Shown in pieces: positions 50,532 through 59,563 of a DNA stretch of 64,000 bases (positions within the stretch are counted from its first letter, which is position 1; each line of letters begins with the position of its first letter). Below the pieces are notes generated by a model, which worked only from the letters and a program-made list of their open reading frames with translations, was not told where the DNA came from and made no database searches. This DNA is from CAMTUW01 sp947085035. GTDB taxonomy: Bacteria; Actinomycetota; Coriobacteriia; Anaerosomatales; PHET01. The position numbers were made by a program, and so were the translations under genes. The DNA is taken from assembly GCA_947085035.1 (NCBI GenBank), contig CAMTUW010000007.1:62001-126000 (forward strand). The letters are read 5' to 3'.

Positions 50532-51592
50532 CTGCCGAACACCTCCTTGGATATCGCCTTGGCTTTGAGGAAGTCGCGCTTGTTCGTGGTGAACGTGTGC
50601 GATCCGTCCTTGCCCGTCAGTACGTAGTATAGATATTCGGTCTCGGCAGGTCGGGCTGCCGCTTCGAGGGCGGCCAGTCCCGGACTCGCGATCGGACCGG
50701 GTGGCAGGCCCCGTGCGCGGTAGGTATTGTAGGGACTGTCGATCTCTAGGTCTTTGTACCGCAAACGGAACCGGTTTCCCGGCAAGACGTATTCCACCGT
50801 AGCGTCGATCTCGAGTCGCATCCCTTTGGCCAGCCGGTTGTGTATGACCGAGGAGACCAGCGCACGCTCATCCGCCAACCTGCTCTCACGCTCGACCATC
50901 GACGCCAGCGTGACGAGTTCGTTCAGTCCGAGTCCTCTGGCCGCAGCGGCGCTCGTGTCGACCCGCGCGATCTCGGCGTCGAACTGGTCGAGCATCATCT
51001 CGAGTACCTGCTGGGCAGACGAGCCCTCCCGAACGCGATAGGTCTTGGGGAAGAGGTAGCCCTCGAGCGACCCGTCGTAGGCGTCAGCAAGGTACGGATG
51101 GCCCTCGACGAAGTGCTCCGCACCACCCTTGGCGAGCGCGAGCGTCTCCTCTGCGGGAATGCCCAGCTCCTTTTCGAGTCGGGCCGCGACCTGCTCGACC
51201 ACGAACCCCTCGGGAATCGTCACCGCGACGTAGGCTACCGACGGGCCTTCCAAGAGGCGGTCGATGGCGTCGTTGTAAGACATCCCCGTGGACAGGTCGT
51301 AGTCACCGGCCCGCAGCGCCCCGTCAGCCCCGACCAGACGAACCCGGAGCCTGAACGCGTTCGGGTTTGCCACGACGCCTTCCTTCGCCAGAACGATCCC
51401 GATCCCGGCGGTGCTCTCCCCCTGCTTGATGGTCACGCTCACCGGACGCCCCGCCTCGACGGCGCGAGACGGACGGAGGAAGACGGCCCAGGTCGCATAG
51501 ACAAGCATGATCACGAACAGCATTGCGACCGAGACCACCGCGATCAGCGCGGCGCGTTTGCGGGGACGGTCCGTGTCAGTGCCGCGGGCCAT
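50528..51592 (-). CDS. mltG: Endolytic murein transglycosylase MltG
   Basis: 354 residues of the YceG family; cuts nascent glycan strands in the inner-membrane vicinity and helps set their length. A membrane helix at about 13-37 is followed by a LysM-like subdomain (SVTIKQGESTAGIGIVLAKE) and the catalytic domain with the active Glu in LASMVERESRLADERA and the binding motif NRLAKGMRLEIDATVEYVL. Ends YYVLTGKDGSHTFTTNKRD. Its ATG overlaps the ruvX stop (TGATG). alaS-ruvX-mltG is the Gram-positive order. Confidence 0.95.
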   Translation of the reverse strand: MARGTDTDRPRKRAALIAVVSVAMLFVIMLVYATWAVFLRPSRAVEAGRPVSVTIKQGESTAGIGIVLAKEGVVANPNAFRLRVRLVGADGALRAGDYDLSTGMSYNDAIDRLLEGPSVAYVAVTIPEGFVVEQVAARLEKELGIPAEETLALAKGGAEHFVEGHPYLADAYDGSLEGYLFPKTYRVREGSSAQQVLEMMLDQFDAEIARVDTSAAAARGLGLNELVTLASMVERESRLADERALVSSVIHNRLAKGMRLEIDATVEYVLPGNRFRLRYKDLEIDSPYNTYRARGLPPGPIASPGLAALEAAARPAETEYLYYVLTGKDGSHTFTTNKRDFLKAKAISKEVFGR

Positions 51593-52032
51593 CAGGAACG
51601 TCCGGCCTCGGGCTCGTCAAGCGAGCTCGTCGCATCGAGAAAGGCCTGCAGCAGAATGGCGGCTGCGACCATGTCTTTGGAGCCCCGCTGCTCGCGCTCA
51701 GAGCAACCAGCCTCACGCATCCTCACACTGGCTTCAGCGGAAGTGAGGCGCTCGTCGAAGAAGGTCACCGGCAGCGTGACGCCGACCGTGAGGCGAGCTG
51801 CGAGCGTCCGGGTACGTCGCGCCTGCGGACCTTCGGTGCCGTCGAGCGAGTAGGGCATCCCGATCACGATGCGCTCGATCCCGTACTCGTCGACAATCGC
51901 CGAGAGATCGTCTCCGTTCGCGAACGCACGGGGACCGTCGAGTACGGTGAGCGGCGTAGCCACCCTGCCGGATGCGTCCGACACGGCAACGCCGATGCGC
52001 TTCTCGCCGATGTCGATGCCGAGCGTCCTCAT
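51592..52032 (-). CDS. ruvX: Putative Holliday junction resolvase RuvX (YqgF)
   Basis: 146 residues with an RNase H-like fold: LGIDIGEKRIGVAVSDASG carries the first acidic residue, IERIVIGMPYSLDGTEGPQ the second motif, and FFDERLTSAEA the third. Family members are implicated in 16S pre-rRNA 5' processing or Holliday junction cleavage. It starts 12 bases after alaS. Length is normal. Confidence 0.94.
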   Translation of the reverse strand: MRTLGIDIGEKRIGVAVSDASGRVATPLTVLDGPRAFANGDDLSAIVDEYGIERIVIGMPYSLDGTEGPQARRTRTLAARLTVGVTLPVTFFDERLTSAEASVRMREAGCSEREQRGSKDMVAAAILLQAFLDATSSLDEPEAGRS

Positions 52033-52043
52033 CAGCGAATCGC

Positions 52044-54671
52044 TCAGGACGCGACGAGTGCGGCGCGAGCGGCCGAGAGCGCATCACTGATGCGCGACGA
52101 GTCCTCGCCGCCACCCTGGGCCATGGCCGGTTTCCCACCGCCGCGCCCGCCGAGAATCGGTGCGATCACGCGAACGACGCCACCTGCATCGAAGCCGCCT
52201 GCGAGCGCCGTGTCGTTTCCGGCCGCCAGAAAGATCGGCTTGGCAGTGTCGGGATCGGTGCCCACCAGCACGACCGCGTCGGCACCTCGAGAGCGAAGCG
52301 CGTCCCAGAGCGTACGCAGACCCGCCGCGCGTACATCGACCACTTCGGCGACCAACAGGCGATAGCCGTTGTGCTCGACGACTCCGGCGAGCAGCGCATC
52401 GATCGTGCCGTCTGCGACCACCTCTCCGGGCCGCGACGCGCCCGTTTCGAGCTCTTTGACACGCGCGACGAGGGAGGCCACCTTCGCGGCGACATCGCGA
52501 GCCGTGACGCGCAGGATCCCGGCCGCCTCGGCGAGTTGGCTCTCTTGGGAGCGAACGAGTTCATAGGCATCAAAGCTCGTGACCGCCTCGATTCTTCGCA
52601 GATTGGCTCCCACCGAGCTTTCCGACACGATCTTGACGAACCCGATCTCGCTCGTGCGAGATACGTGGGTGCCGCCGCAGAGTTCCTTGCTGAAGTTACC
52701 CACCTCCAGCACACGAACGAAATCTGAGTACTTCTCGCCGAACAGTGCGGTGACGCCTGATTCGCGTGCTGTGGCCAAAGAGGTCTCATAGGCCAGCGCG
52801 GGATGGTCCTCGAACACCTTCGCGTTGACGAGACGCTCCACCCGATCGAGCTGGGCGGCCGTCATACCCTCGAAGTTCGTGAAGTCGAATCTCAGCCTGT
52901 CGGGCGTAACGTGCGAGCCGGCCTGAGTCGCGTGCTCGCCAACGACGAGGCGCAGCGCCCAGTGGAGAAGGTGCGTGGCGGTGTGATTGCGGCGGATGCG
53001 CTCGCGGCGCATCACGTCGATGGAGGCGCGCACCGTGTCCCCGACCCGCAGGGTTCCGCTCTCCACGACGCCGAGATGCGCGGGAAGACCGGGCTCAGGC
53101 AGTCGCGTGTCGTGAACCGCGACCTTGGCACCGGCTGGGGTCTCGATGAGCCCGTGGTCGCCCACTTGGCCGCCCTGCTCACCGTAAAACGGTGTCTTGT
53201 CCAAGACGACCTGGACCTGTGAGCCCGGTGCGGCCTCCTCGACCGAGACACCGTCGACCACGATGGCGCGCACCACCGCGTCGGCCGCGTCATGCGAGTA
53301 GCCCACGAACTCGACCTCGCCGCCTGCCGCGATCTGTGCGAACGTGCCGCCGGACGCCGACCAGGACTCACCCTTGACCGCCGCGCGGGCGCGCGTCTTC
53401 TGTGCCTCCATCTCGAGGCGGAAGGTGGCCTCGTCGACGCCAAAGCCCCTCTCGGAGACGATCTCTGTGGTGAGTTCGTACGGGAACCCGTACGTGTCGT
53501 GCAGCGTGAAGGCGACCGTGCCGTCAAGCACATCTTCGCCGGAAGCGGCGAGACGTGCGAGCTCGGCCTCAAGGAAGCTCAAACCCGTTCTCAGAGTCGC
53601 GGTGAAGCGCTCCTCCTCGTTCGTCACGATCCGTTCGATGAGGTCGCGGTGACTCACCAGTTCGGGGTAGGCCGCGCCCATGGATTCGATGACGTGGTTC
53701 ACCAAGCGGTAGAGGAACGCGTCCTCGACGCCGAGCAGTCGCCCATGACGCACAGCTCGTCGCAGAAGGCGCCGAAGGACGTAGCCCCGCCCTTCGTTAC
53801 CCGGCAAGATCCCGTCGGCGATCATGAACGAGACCGCACGGGCGTGATCGGCGATGATGCGCAGCGAGGTGTCCTCGCGGCCCCCGCCACCGTAGGCGAC
53901 GCCGGATATCTCCTCGCCGAGCGCCATGAGTCCCCGCAGGATGTCAGTCTCGAAGTTCGTGCTCACGCCCTGCAGAATCGCGGCGATGCGCTCAAGACCC
54001 ATACCGGTGTCGATGTTTTGCTTCGGTAGCGGCGAGAGCGTACCGTCCTCCGCGCGGTCGTACTGCATGAAGACGAGGTTCCAGTACTCGAGGTAGCGGT
54101 CGCAGTCGCAGCCCGGCGCGCACCGGGCGTCGCCGCAGCCGACGCCCTCGCCCTGATCGTAGTAGAGCTCGGAGCACGGACCGCACGGGCCGGTGGGGCC
54201 GGCTGACCAGAAGTTGTCCTTGGCGCCCATGCGCACGATACGCTGGGCAGGCACCTTGGACTCCTCGAGCCACAGCTGTTCCGCCTCGTCGTCATCGTCA
54301 TAGATCGAAGCCCAGATGCGATCCGGATCGAGACCCAACACGTCGACGGAGTACTCCCACGACCAGCGGATCGCCTCTCGCTTGAAGTAGTCACCGAAGC
54401 TGAAGTTGCCCAGCATCTCGAAGAAGGAGTGGTGACGTCCCGTGGTCCCGATGATGTCGATGTCGGTGGTCCGCACGCACTTCTGCACGGTCGTGGCGCG
54501 AGTGAACCCCAGATCCTTCACGCCGAGGAAGACGGACTTGAACTGCACCATCCCGGCGGTTGTGAGCAGCAAAGACGGATCGTCGGGAACGAGCGAAGAG
54601 GACGGCAACCGCCTCGATCCCTTGCTCTCGAAGTACCTCAGGAATGACTCACGTATCTCGGCGGAGTTCAC
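52044..54671 (-). CDS. alaS: Alanine--tRNA ligase
   Basis: 875 residues, full-length. Class II catalytic core with motif 1-3 features (FLRYFESKGSRRLPSSSLVP; RHHSFFEMLGNFSFGDYFK; GNEGRGYVLRRLLRRAVRHG). The editing domain has the zinc ligands in NHTATHLLHWAL (His pair) and ELCGGTHVSRTSEIG (Cys and His). A coiled coil and a glycine-rich C-terminal domain (GRGGGKPAMAQGGG) complete it. GTG start overlaps the stop of the AI-2E-family gene. A zinc-binding insertion with many Cys residues (CSELYYDQGEGVGCGDARC, CDCD) is also visible at about 170-195. Confidence 0.97.
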   Translation of the reverse strand: MNSAEIRESFLRYFESKGSRRLPSSSLVPDDPSLLLTTAGMVQFKSVFLGVKDLGFTRATTVQKCVRTTDIDIIGTTGRHHSFFEMLGNFSFGDYFKREAIRWSWEYSVDVLGLDPDRIWASIYDDDDEAEQLWLEESKVPAQRIVRMGAKDNFWSAGPTGPCGPCSELYYDQGEGVGCGDARCAPGCDCDRYLEYWNLVFMQYDRAEDGTLSPLPKQNIDTGMGLERIAAILQGVSTNFETDILRGLMALGEEISGVAYGGGGREDTSLRIIADHARAVSFMIADGILPGNEGRGYVLRRLLRRAVRHGRLLGVEDAFLYRLVNHVIESMGAAYPELVSHRDLIERIVTNEEERFTATLRTGLSFLEAELARLAASGEDVLDGTVAFTLHDTYGFPYELTTEIVSERGFGVDEATFRLEMEAQKTRARAAVKGESWSASGGTFAQIAAGGEVEFVGYSHDAADAVVRAIVVDGVSVEEAAPGSQVQVVLDKTPFYGEQGGQVGDHGLIETPAGAKVAVHDTRLPEPGLPAHLGVVESGTLRVGDTVRASIDVMRRERIRRNHTATHLLHWALRLVVGEHATQAGSHVTPDRLRFDFTNFEGMTAAQLDRVERLVNAKVFEDHPALAYETSLATARESGVTALFGEKYSDFVRVLEVGNFSKELCGGTHVSRTSEIGFVKIVSESSVGANLRRIEAVTSFDAYELVRSQESQLAEAAGILRVTARDVAAKVASLVARVKELETGASRPGEVVADGTIDALLAGVVEHNGYRLLVAEVVDVRAAGLRTLWDALRSRGADAVVLVGTDPDTAKPIFLAAGNDTALAGGFDAGGVVRVIAPILGGRGGGKPAMAQGGGEDSSRISDALSAARAALVAS

Positions 54672-55891
54672 GAACGCTCCTCGTCTTCGCTGGCATTATC
54701 GTCGGGCTTGTCGGTCACGGGACGCTCGGGGGCCTCATTCGGTTCAGGGCACGGCTCGGCGTCCTCGCACCCTGTCTTTCGAAACAGTGCTCCGTCCTCG
54801 GTCGCTAGCTCTGAGGCGGTGTGCTTCTCGAAGTAGTATACGAACACCGCGTTGAGCGCGCCTGCCACAGGAACGGCCAAGAGCATCCCGAAAAGACCCC
54901 CGACGCTGGCACCGACGAGCAACGAGAGTACCACCAACACCGGGTGCATGTTGACCTGATCGGACATGACCCGTGGCTGCAGGAAGATCGATTCGAGCTG
55001 CTGGAGCACCACGATGTAGATGATGGTGTAGAGCACGAGAGTGGGACTCACGAACGCCGCCGAGATCGCCGCGATAAGTCCTCCGACAATCGGACCGAGA
55101 TACGGGATGAGATTCGATACCCCGGCGATGATGCCTATGACGAGTGCATACGGAACACCGAGTATCGCGAGCCCGAGCCCCGTGAGCGTACCGACGATCA
55201 CCGCGATCAGGGTCTGCCCACGAATCCATCCCTCGACGACGAGCGTCACGCGCTCGAACACCTCGAGGAGGTCCGCCCGGCGGCGCACCCCCCCAAGCAG
55301 CAACATCTCACTCTTCAGAACCGGCAGATCTCTCAGGACGAAGAAGGCCAAGGCGAGCGACAGGAACAGGTTCAGCACCACAGTGAACACCTGTCCGCCC
55401 GCAAACACCACGCCGCTCGCGAGCGTTCGCGACCACGTGGCCGCCTGGCGCGCGAGGTCGTCACGCGACACGTGAATCGCGTCATCGAGCCACGTCGGCA
55501 CCTCAAGCGTGGTGTACTGGCCCTGAAGCTGGAACCACAGGTCACGCGCCGCGAGGAAGTGCCTGGGGAAGTCGCCGAGGAACTGGCCGATCTGCTTGAC
55601 GAGTGGGGGCATGACCACCACGCCCACGAACGACAGGACCGACAGCATCACGAGATAGCACACCCCGACAGCCCAGCCGCGCGACAGGCCGCGCCTGGTC
55701 AGGTTGGCGACGGGACGCCTGAGCAAGAAGACGACGAGTCCCGCGAAGACGAACGGCGTGAGCACCCCCGCGAAACGCGAGAGGAGCCACAGTCCCGCGA
55801 CGACCAGCGCCGCGAGCCCGATGAGGGTCCACGTCTTCAGAAAGCGCGTTCGCCAGCGGTCAGGCGAAGTGACAACGTTCGGTGCGTCCAT
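54668..55891 (-). CDS. AI-2E family transporter (PerM/YtvI-like membrane protein)
   Basis: 407 residues with about eight membrane helices. The family pattern is seen in LRRPVANLTRRGLSRGWAVG, GVSNLIPYLGPIVGGLIAAI and QLESIFLQPRVMSDQVNMHP. Proposed roles include signal or ion export; the actual substrate is not known. It ends in an acidic/Pro tail. It starts seven bases after the sigma factor stop and overlaps alaS by ATGA/GTGA. Confidence 0.9.
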   Translation of the reverse strand: MDAPNVVTSPDRWRTRFLKTWTLIGLAALVVAGLWLLSRFAGVLTPFVFAGLVVFLLRRPVANLTRRGLSRGWAVGVCYLVMLSVLSFVGVVVMPPLVKQIGQFLGDFPRHFLAARDLWFQLQGQYTTLEVPTWLDDAIHVSRDDLARQAATWSRTLASGVVFAGGQVFTVVLNLFLSLALAFFVLRDLPVLKSEMLLLGGVRRRADLLEVFERVTLVVEGWIRGQTLIAVIVGTLTGLGLAILGVPYALVIGIIAGVSNLIPYLGPIVGGLIAAISAAFVSPTLVLYTIIYIVVLQQLESIFLQPRVMSDQVNMHPVLVVLSLLVGASVGGLFGMLLAVPVAGALNAVFVYYFEKHTASELATEDGALFRKTGCEDAEPCPEPNEAPERPVTDKPDDNASEDEERS

Positions 55892-55898
55892 GAACTCC

Positions 55899-56684
55899 TC
55901 AGTCCCTTGAGATGTTCTCTCTCAACAGCCTCAACGTACGCCTGAGCAGCCGCGAGACCTGCATCTGCGAGATACCCAGCTGTCGCGCGATTTCGGTCTG
56001 AGTGAGCCCCTCGAAGAAGCGCAGGTACAGCACACGCTGCTCTTGGGCCGTCAGCTCCTTGAAGGCCACCTGAAGCGTGGTCCGATCGTCGATCACGGCC
56101 ATGAGGGCGTCGTCTTTGCCGATGTACTCGAGAATCGAGAACGTAGTCGACCCGTCGCCGCCACGGTCACTCTCGAGCGAGACGAAATTGTACGCCTCGC
56201 TCGTCTCCATGGCCTCGAGAACCTCTTCGGGCGTCACTTCGAGATGACCGGCGATCTCACGGATCGACGGAGAACGCTGCAGCTCCTGAGTCAGTGCGTC
56301 GACGGCCTGATTGACCTTGAAGGAGAGCTCCTGCAGACGCCGGGGAACCTTGATCGCCCAACCTTTGTCCCGGAAGTAGCGCTTGAGCTCACCCACGATC
56401 GTCGGGGTGGCGTACGTGGTGAATTCGACCTGTCGTTCGATGTCGAAACGGTCGACCGCCTTGATGAGTCCGATCGTTCCGACCTGCACGAGATCGTCGA
56501 CCGGCTCTCCACGATTCCTGAAACGGCTGGCGAGGTACTTGACGAGGTTCAGGTACATGGTGATCAGCTCGTCGCGCGCGTCCTCGTCGCCCTCCAGACG
56601 ATAGCGCCGAAACAGCACTTTCGTGTAGCGCTTGTCCCAGGAGAGTCTGCGCGACTGCTTCTCTGGTCGGCGACTAGTCAACAT
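55899..56684 (-). CDS. Group 3 sigma factor of the SigB/SigF family
   Basis: 261 residues. Region 2 includes DELITMYLNLVKYLASRF and DLVQVGTIGLIKAVDRFDIE, region 3 is present (SPSIREIAGHLEVTPEEVLE) and region 4 ends with an HTH (TQTEIARQLGISQMQVSRLL). This complete 2-3-4 layout is that of stress/sporulation SigB/SigF factors. The ATG at 56684 has GGGAG five bases upstream and overlaps the anti-sigma gene stop by 11 bases; longer readings are antisense-like within the anti-sigma gene. No anti-anti-sigma (STAS) gene lies next to it. Confidence 0.92.
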   Translation of the reverse strand: MLTSRRPEKQSRRLSWDKRYTKVLFRRYRLEGDEDARDELITMYLNLVKYLASRFRNRGEPVDDLVQVGTIGLIKAVDRFDIERQVEFTTYATPTIVGELKRYFRDKGWAIKVPRRLQELSFKVNQAVDALTQELQRSPSIREIAGHLEVTPEEVLEAMETSEAYNFVSLESDRGGDGSTTFSILEYIGKDDALMAVIDDRTTLQVAFKELTAQEQRVLYLRFFEGLTQTEIARQLGISQMQVSRLLRRTLRLLRENISRD

Positions 56685-57072
56685 CGACGCTCCCACGTCG
56701 CGTGACGAGCCGAAGCGCTCGCCCACCGCTCTCGTCGCTGACGAACTCGTGACTCTCGCACACCGCATCGAGAATGAACGCCGCGAACCCGGCGCGACGC
56801 TCGGCCTCCTCATCGGAGTCCTGCTCGCACTTCCCGACATGCGTGACGATCTCCAGCGTCTCGTCATCGGCCTTGAACACCAAGGTGACCTCGGATTCGG
56901 GTGACAGCGAATCAACCGCGTAGATGAACGCCTCGTCAACCGCCATGCGCACGTCGTCGACGCCTTCATACGACATGCCCGCGCGAGTAGCGAGCGCTGC
57001 CGCGGTCATGCGTACGGTCTTGGCGTATTCGCTCTTGGCGGGAACCGTCAGGGTGATGCGATCCTGAAGCAT
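56674..57072 (-). CDS. Anti-sigma factor, RsbW/UsfX-like ATPase-fold protein
   Basis: 132 residues with a GHKL/HATPase-like fold. N-box region DVRMAVDEAFIYAVDSL has Glu47 but Tyr51 where kinases of this family have the Mg-binding Asn, and the glycine-rich ATP-lid boxes are not recognisable. This resembles mycobacterial UsfX (LRLAVDEVCTRLI) rather than Bacillus RsbW. It should bind and hold the sigma factor encoded by the overlapping downstream gene. ATG start with GGAGG. Confidence 0.85.
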   Translation of the reverse strand: MLQDRITLTVPAKSEYAKTVRMTAAALATRAGMSYEGVDDVRMAVDEAFIYAVDSLSPESEVTLVFKADDETLEIVTHVGKCEQDSDEEAERRAGFAAFILDAVCESHEFVSDESGGRALRLVTRRGSVDVD

Positions 57073-57113
57073 TGAGGAACCTCCGCTGAATGATGGAGCC
57101 GGTCACGAACTCA

Positions 57114-57512
57114 TTAGTCAGATCGTGGAGTCGGATGGTCGCGAAGCGGACTCTGCGCGTGGACTCTTGCCCTGTCCTTCCACGCTTGCCGTACCCGTAG
57201 CGCCATGTCGTTGACGATCCCTGCGGGCGCCGCGACGATGTCATGGATGGTCCCGGATGCCGAGGTGACCTTGTCCGACGCCTCTTCGAACCGGGAGATG
57301 AGAGCGTCGATACGCAACAGCTCCATGTTGATGGCGTCGACGGTGACGTCGGCCTTGTCGAGAAGCGGAATGAGCCGCTCGCGCGAGTCCTCAGACAGCG
57401 AACGCACCGAGCGAAGCGTGAGTACCGCCTCGCGAAGAGCCCACACCACCACACCGCACACGACACAAGCCGCCGCGAGCAGCACCACGAGCATCACCTG
57501 AGCGACGTCCAA
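57114..57512 (-). CDS. DUF948-like membrane-anchored coiled-coil protein
   Basis: 132 residues. One N-terminal membrane helix (about 5-27, VMLVVLLAAACVVCGVVVWA) then a heptad-rich region (LRSVRSLSEDSRERLIPLLD, VDAINMELLRIDALI) as in general stress proteins of the DUF948 family. TTG start at 57512 supported by GGGAGG six bases upstream. It directly precedes the anti-sigma gene (41 bases), fitting a stress regulon. Function unknown. Confidence 0.78.
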   Translation of the reverse strand: MDVAQVMLVVLLAAACVVCGVVVWALREAVLTLRSVRSLSEDSRERLIPLLDKADVTVDAINMELLRIDALISRFEEASDKVTSASGTIHDIVAAPAGIVNDMALRVRQAWKDRARVHAQSPLRDHPTPRSD

Positions 57513-57564
57513 AGTTGGCCTCCCAAGGCCGTGCGAGCTGCTATGAGTGTAGCAGAGGGCGGCG

Positions 57565-58923
57565 TCACGACCCCACGTCTGTGGCGTCCGTCTCGCTCAG
57601 CTCGGCCCCCGTGACCGCCCGGCGACGCAGCTCCTCGATCAGCTCGTGTCGCGCCGCTTCCCATCCGCGATCTGACGGCCGGAAGAAGCGGCGAGCGGCC
57701 AACCCGTCCGGGAGATACTGCTGGGCGACCCAGCCGCTGCTGTCTGAATGTGGATACCGGTAGGGACCGTACTCATCGGCGCCGGGTCGATGTCGATCGC
57801 GCAGGCGCGAGGGCACCTGCCTTGCAGGCCCCTTCCTGATCTCTTGGAGTGCGTCATCGATGGCGCGATACGCCGCGTTGCTCTTGGGTGCGAGACTCAG
57901 GTAGATCGCCGCTTGCGAGAGATTGATGCGGCACTCGGGCCAGCCGATCGATTCGGCCGCCTTGAACGCGGCATGCGCGACCAGCAGCGCCTGGGGATCG
58001 GCGTTTCCCACATCCTCGGATGCGAAGATGAGCATCCGCCTTGCGATGAACCGGGGATCCTCTCCTCCGTGGATCATCCGCGCCAACCAGTAGACCGCGG
58101 CGTCGGCGTCGCTTCCTCGCATGGATTTGATGAATGCGCTCGCGACGTCGTAGTGCACGTCGCCCGCCCGGTCGTAGGGCAGGATGCGGGACCCGGAGAC
58201 CTCGGTCACGGCGCCGATGGTCAACCTGCGGGAGCCATCGGCTGCGCGCTCCGCGCACTCGGCCGCGAGCTCGAGTGTCGTGAGCGCGACCCTCGCGTCG
58301 CCGCCGGCCGTGACGACGATCATCTGCTCGGCGTCTGCATCGACGCTCACCGAGTCGGCGAGACCCCGCTTGTCGCTCACGGCTCTGCGCACGATCAGTG
58401 AGACGTCCTCGTCATTCAAGGGGGCGAGCTCGATCACGCGAGAGCGACTCACCAGCGGTGGGTTCACCTCGAAAAAGGGGTTCTCGGTCGTGGCGCCGAT
58501 CAGCACCACGACGCGATCTTCCACGGCGTGAAGCAGGGCGTCTTGCTGGGATTTCGAAAAGCGATGGATCTCATCGATGAACAGGATCGTGCGTCGGCCC
58601 GAGAAGGTGAGCCGGTCGGTTGCACCCTCGATGGACCGCCTCAGATCGGCGACCCCGGACGTGACCGCCGAGATCTCATCGAAATGCGTCTGCGTCACTC
58701 CGGCGATGATTCTGGCCAGACTCGTCTTACCGGTCCCGGCCGGCCCGTACAAGATGATGGACGAGAGCGCATCGGCCTCGATCGCCCGCCGCAGCCACGT
58801 GCCCTCCCCGACAGCGGCGTCCTGACCGACGAACTCGTCGAGTGTCTTGGGTCGCATCCGCGCGGCGAGAGGCGCGGCTTTCTCGCGAGCGGCCCTGCCC
58901 TCGCTGTCGAAGAGCGATTCCAC
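57565..58923 (-). CDS. rarA: Replication-associated recombination protein RarA (MgsA)
   Basis: 452-residue AAA+ ATPase related to RuvB and clamp loaders. Walker A GPAGTGKT at about 60-67, Walker B ILFIDEIHRFSKSQQDALL, sensor motif GATTENPFFEVNPPLVSRSR, and the C-terminal tetramerisation region (EDVGNADPQALLVAHAAFKA). It acts at stalled replication forks. GTG start. It lies eight bases after the lipoprotein stop and downstream of aspS, as in Bacillus. Confidence 0.95.
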   Translation of the reverse strand: MESLFDSEGRAAREKAAPLAARMRPKTLDEFVGQDAAVGEGTWLRRAIEADALSSIILYGPAGTGKTSLARIIAGVTQTHFDEISAVTSGVADLRRSIEGATDRLTFSGRRTILFIDEIHRFSKSQQDALLHAVEDRVVVLIGATTENPFFEVNPPLVSRSRVIELAPLNDEDVSLIVRRAVSDKRGLADSVSVDADAEQMIVVTAGGDARVALTTLELAAECAERAADGSRRLTIGAVTEVSGSRILPYDRAGDVHYDVASAFIKSMRGSDADAAVYWLARMIHGGEDPRFIARRMLIFASEDVGNADPQALLVAHAAFKAAESIGWPECRINLSQAAIYLSLAPKSNAAYRAIDDALQEIRKGPARQVPSRLRDRHRPGADEYGPYRYPHSDSSGWVAQQYLPDGLAARRFFRPSDRGWEAARHELIEELRRRAVTGAELSETDATDVGS

Positions 58924-58930
58924 GGGCGCC

Positions 58931-59527
58931 TTACTCCGTCAGCCGCTCCATGTGCATCTTGAGGAACGCGGCGTCGGTGGGCCCACTGTGCCGAAAGACG
59001 ATGAAGCCCTGGTCGTCAGTCATGATGATGTAGGGAGTCGTCTTGACTGCGAGGTCCCGGGCCAGGTTCACGGCGATCCTGCCCTCCTTGTCCTTCCCGA
59101 GACGCGCTTCATCGACGACGGCGGTACCTTTCGCATCGACGGTGGTGTACTTGCCGATGTCGTAGACGTAGAGGTTGACCAGGCCGCGGTTGGCCGCCAT
59201 CGCCTTGTCAACTGCCGCGCGAACCTCATTCGTGACCTTCTGAGATCCGTCAACGAACAGTAGAAGTGTGGGCTGACGAGACTTGAGGTCTTCGGCCAGC
59301 GTTGCCGGGAGCTCGACTTGCTCAGGGAACGGCTCGAATGTGACCGCCGGTGCCGGGTCAGACGGATCGACCTGCTCGCTCGCTTCCGTCGAGCCTTCAA
59401 CCGCACCTGGGTCAGTGGCGGGAGCGCCGTCAGTGGGCGCGGCAGCCGGATCATCGCCGCCTCCGCCACAGCCAACCACGGAGAACGCCAACATGAGAAC
59501 GATGAGTGCCACGGTCAATCTGCGCAT
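58931..59527 (-). CDS. Lipoprotein with thioredoxin-like fold lacking the redox cysteines
   Basis: 198 residues from ATG 59527 (GGAGG upstream; a much longer in-frame reading through the upstream gap is rejected). Signal peptide and lipobox VVGC with the lipidated Cys20, a low-complexity Ala/Asp/Pro/Glu stretch to about residue 75, then a thioredoxin-like domain: QPTLLLFVDGSQKVTNEV in place of the usual WCxxC helix, a YVYDIGKYTTVDA strand and VKTTPYIIMTDDQGFIVFRH with the cis-proline. No cysteine remains in the domain, so it is probably a binding protein rather than a reductase. Downstream neighbour is rarA. Confidence 0.75.
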   Translation of the reverse strand: MRRLTVALIVLMLAFSVVGCGGGGDDPAAAPTDGAPATDPGAVEGSTEASEQVDPSDPAPAVTFEPFPEQVELPATLAEDLKSRQPTLLLFVDGSQKVTNEVRAAVDKAMAANRGLVNLYVYDIGKYTTVDAKGTAVVDEARLGKDKEGRIAVNLARDLAVKTTPYIIMTDDQGFIVFRHSGPTDAAFLKMHMERLTE

Positions 59528-59563
59528 GTTGCCTCCACGATAGTCTCGTGCGCTCCGCCCTGC

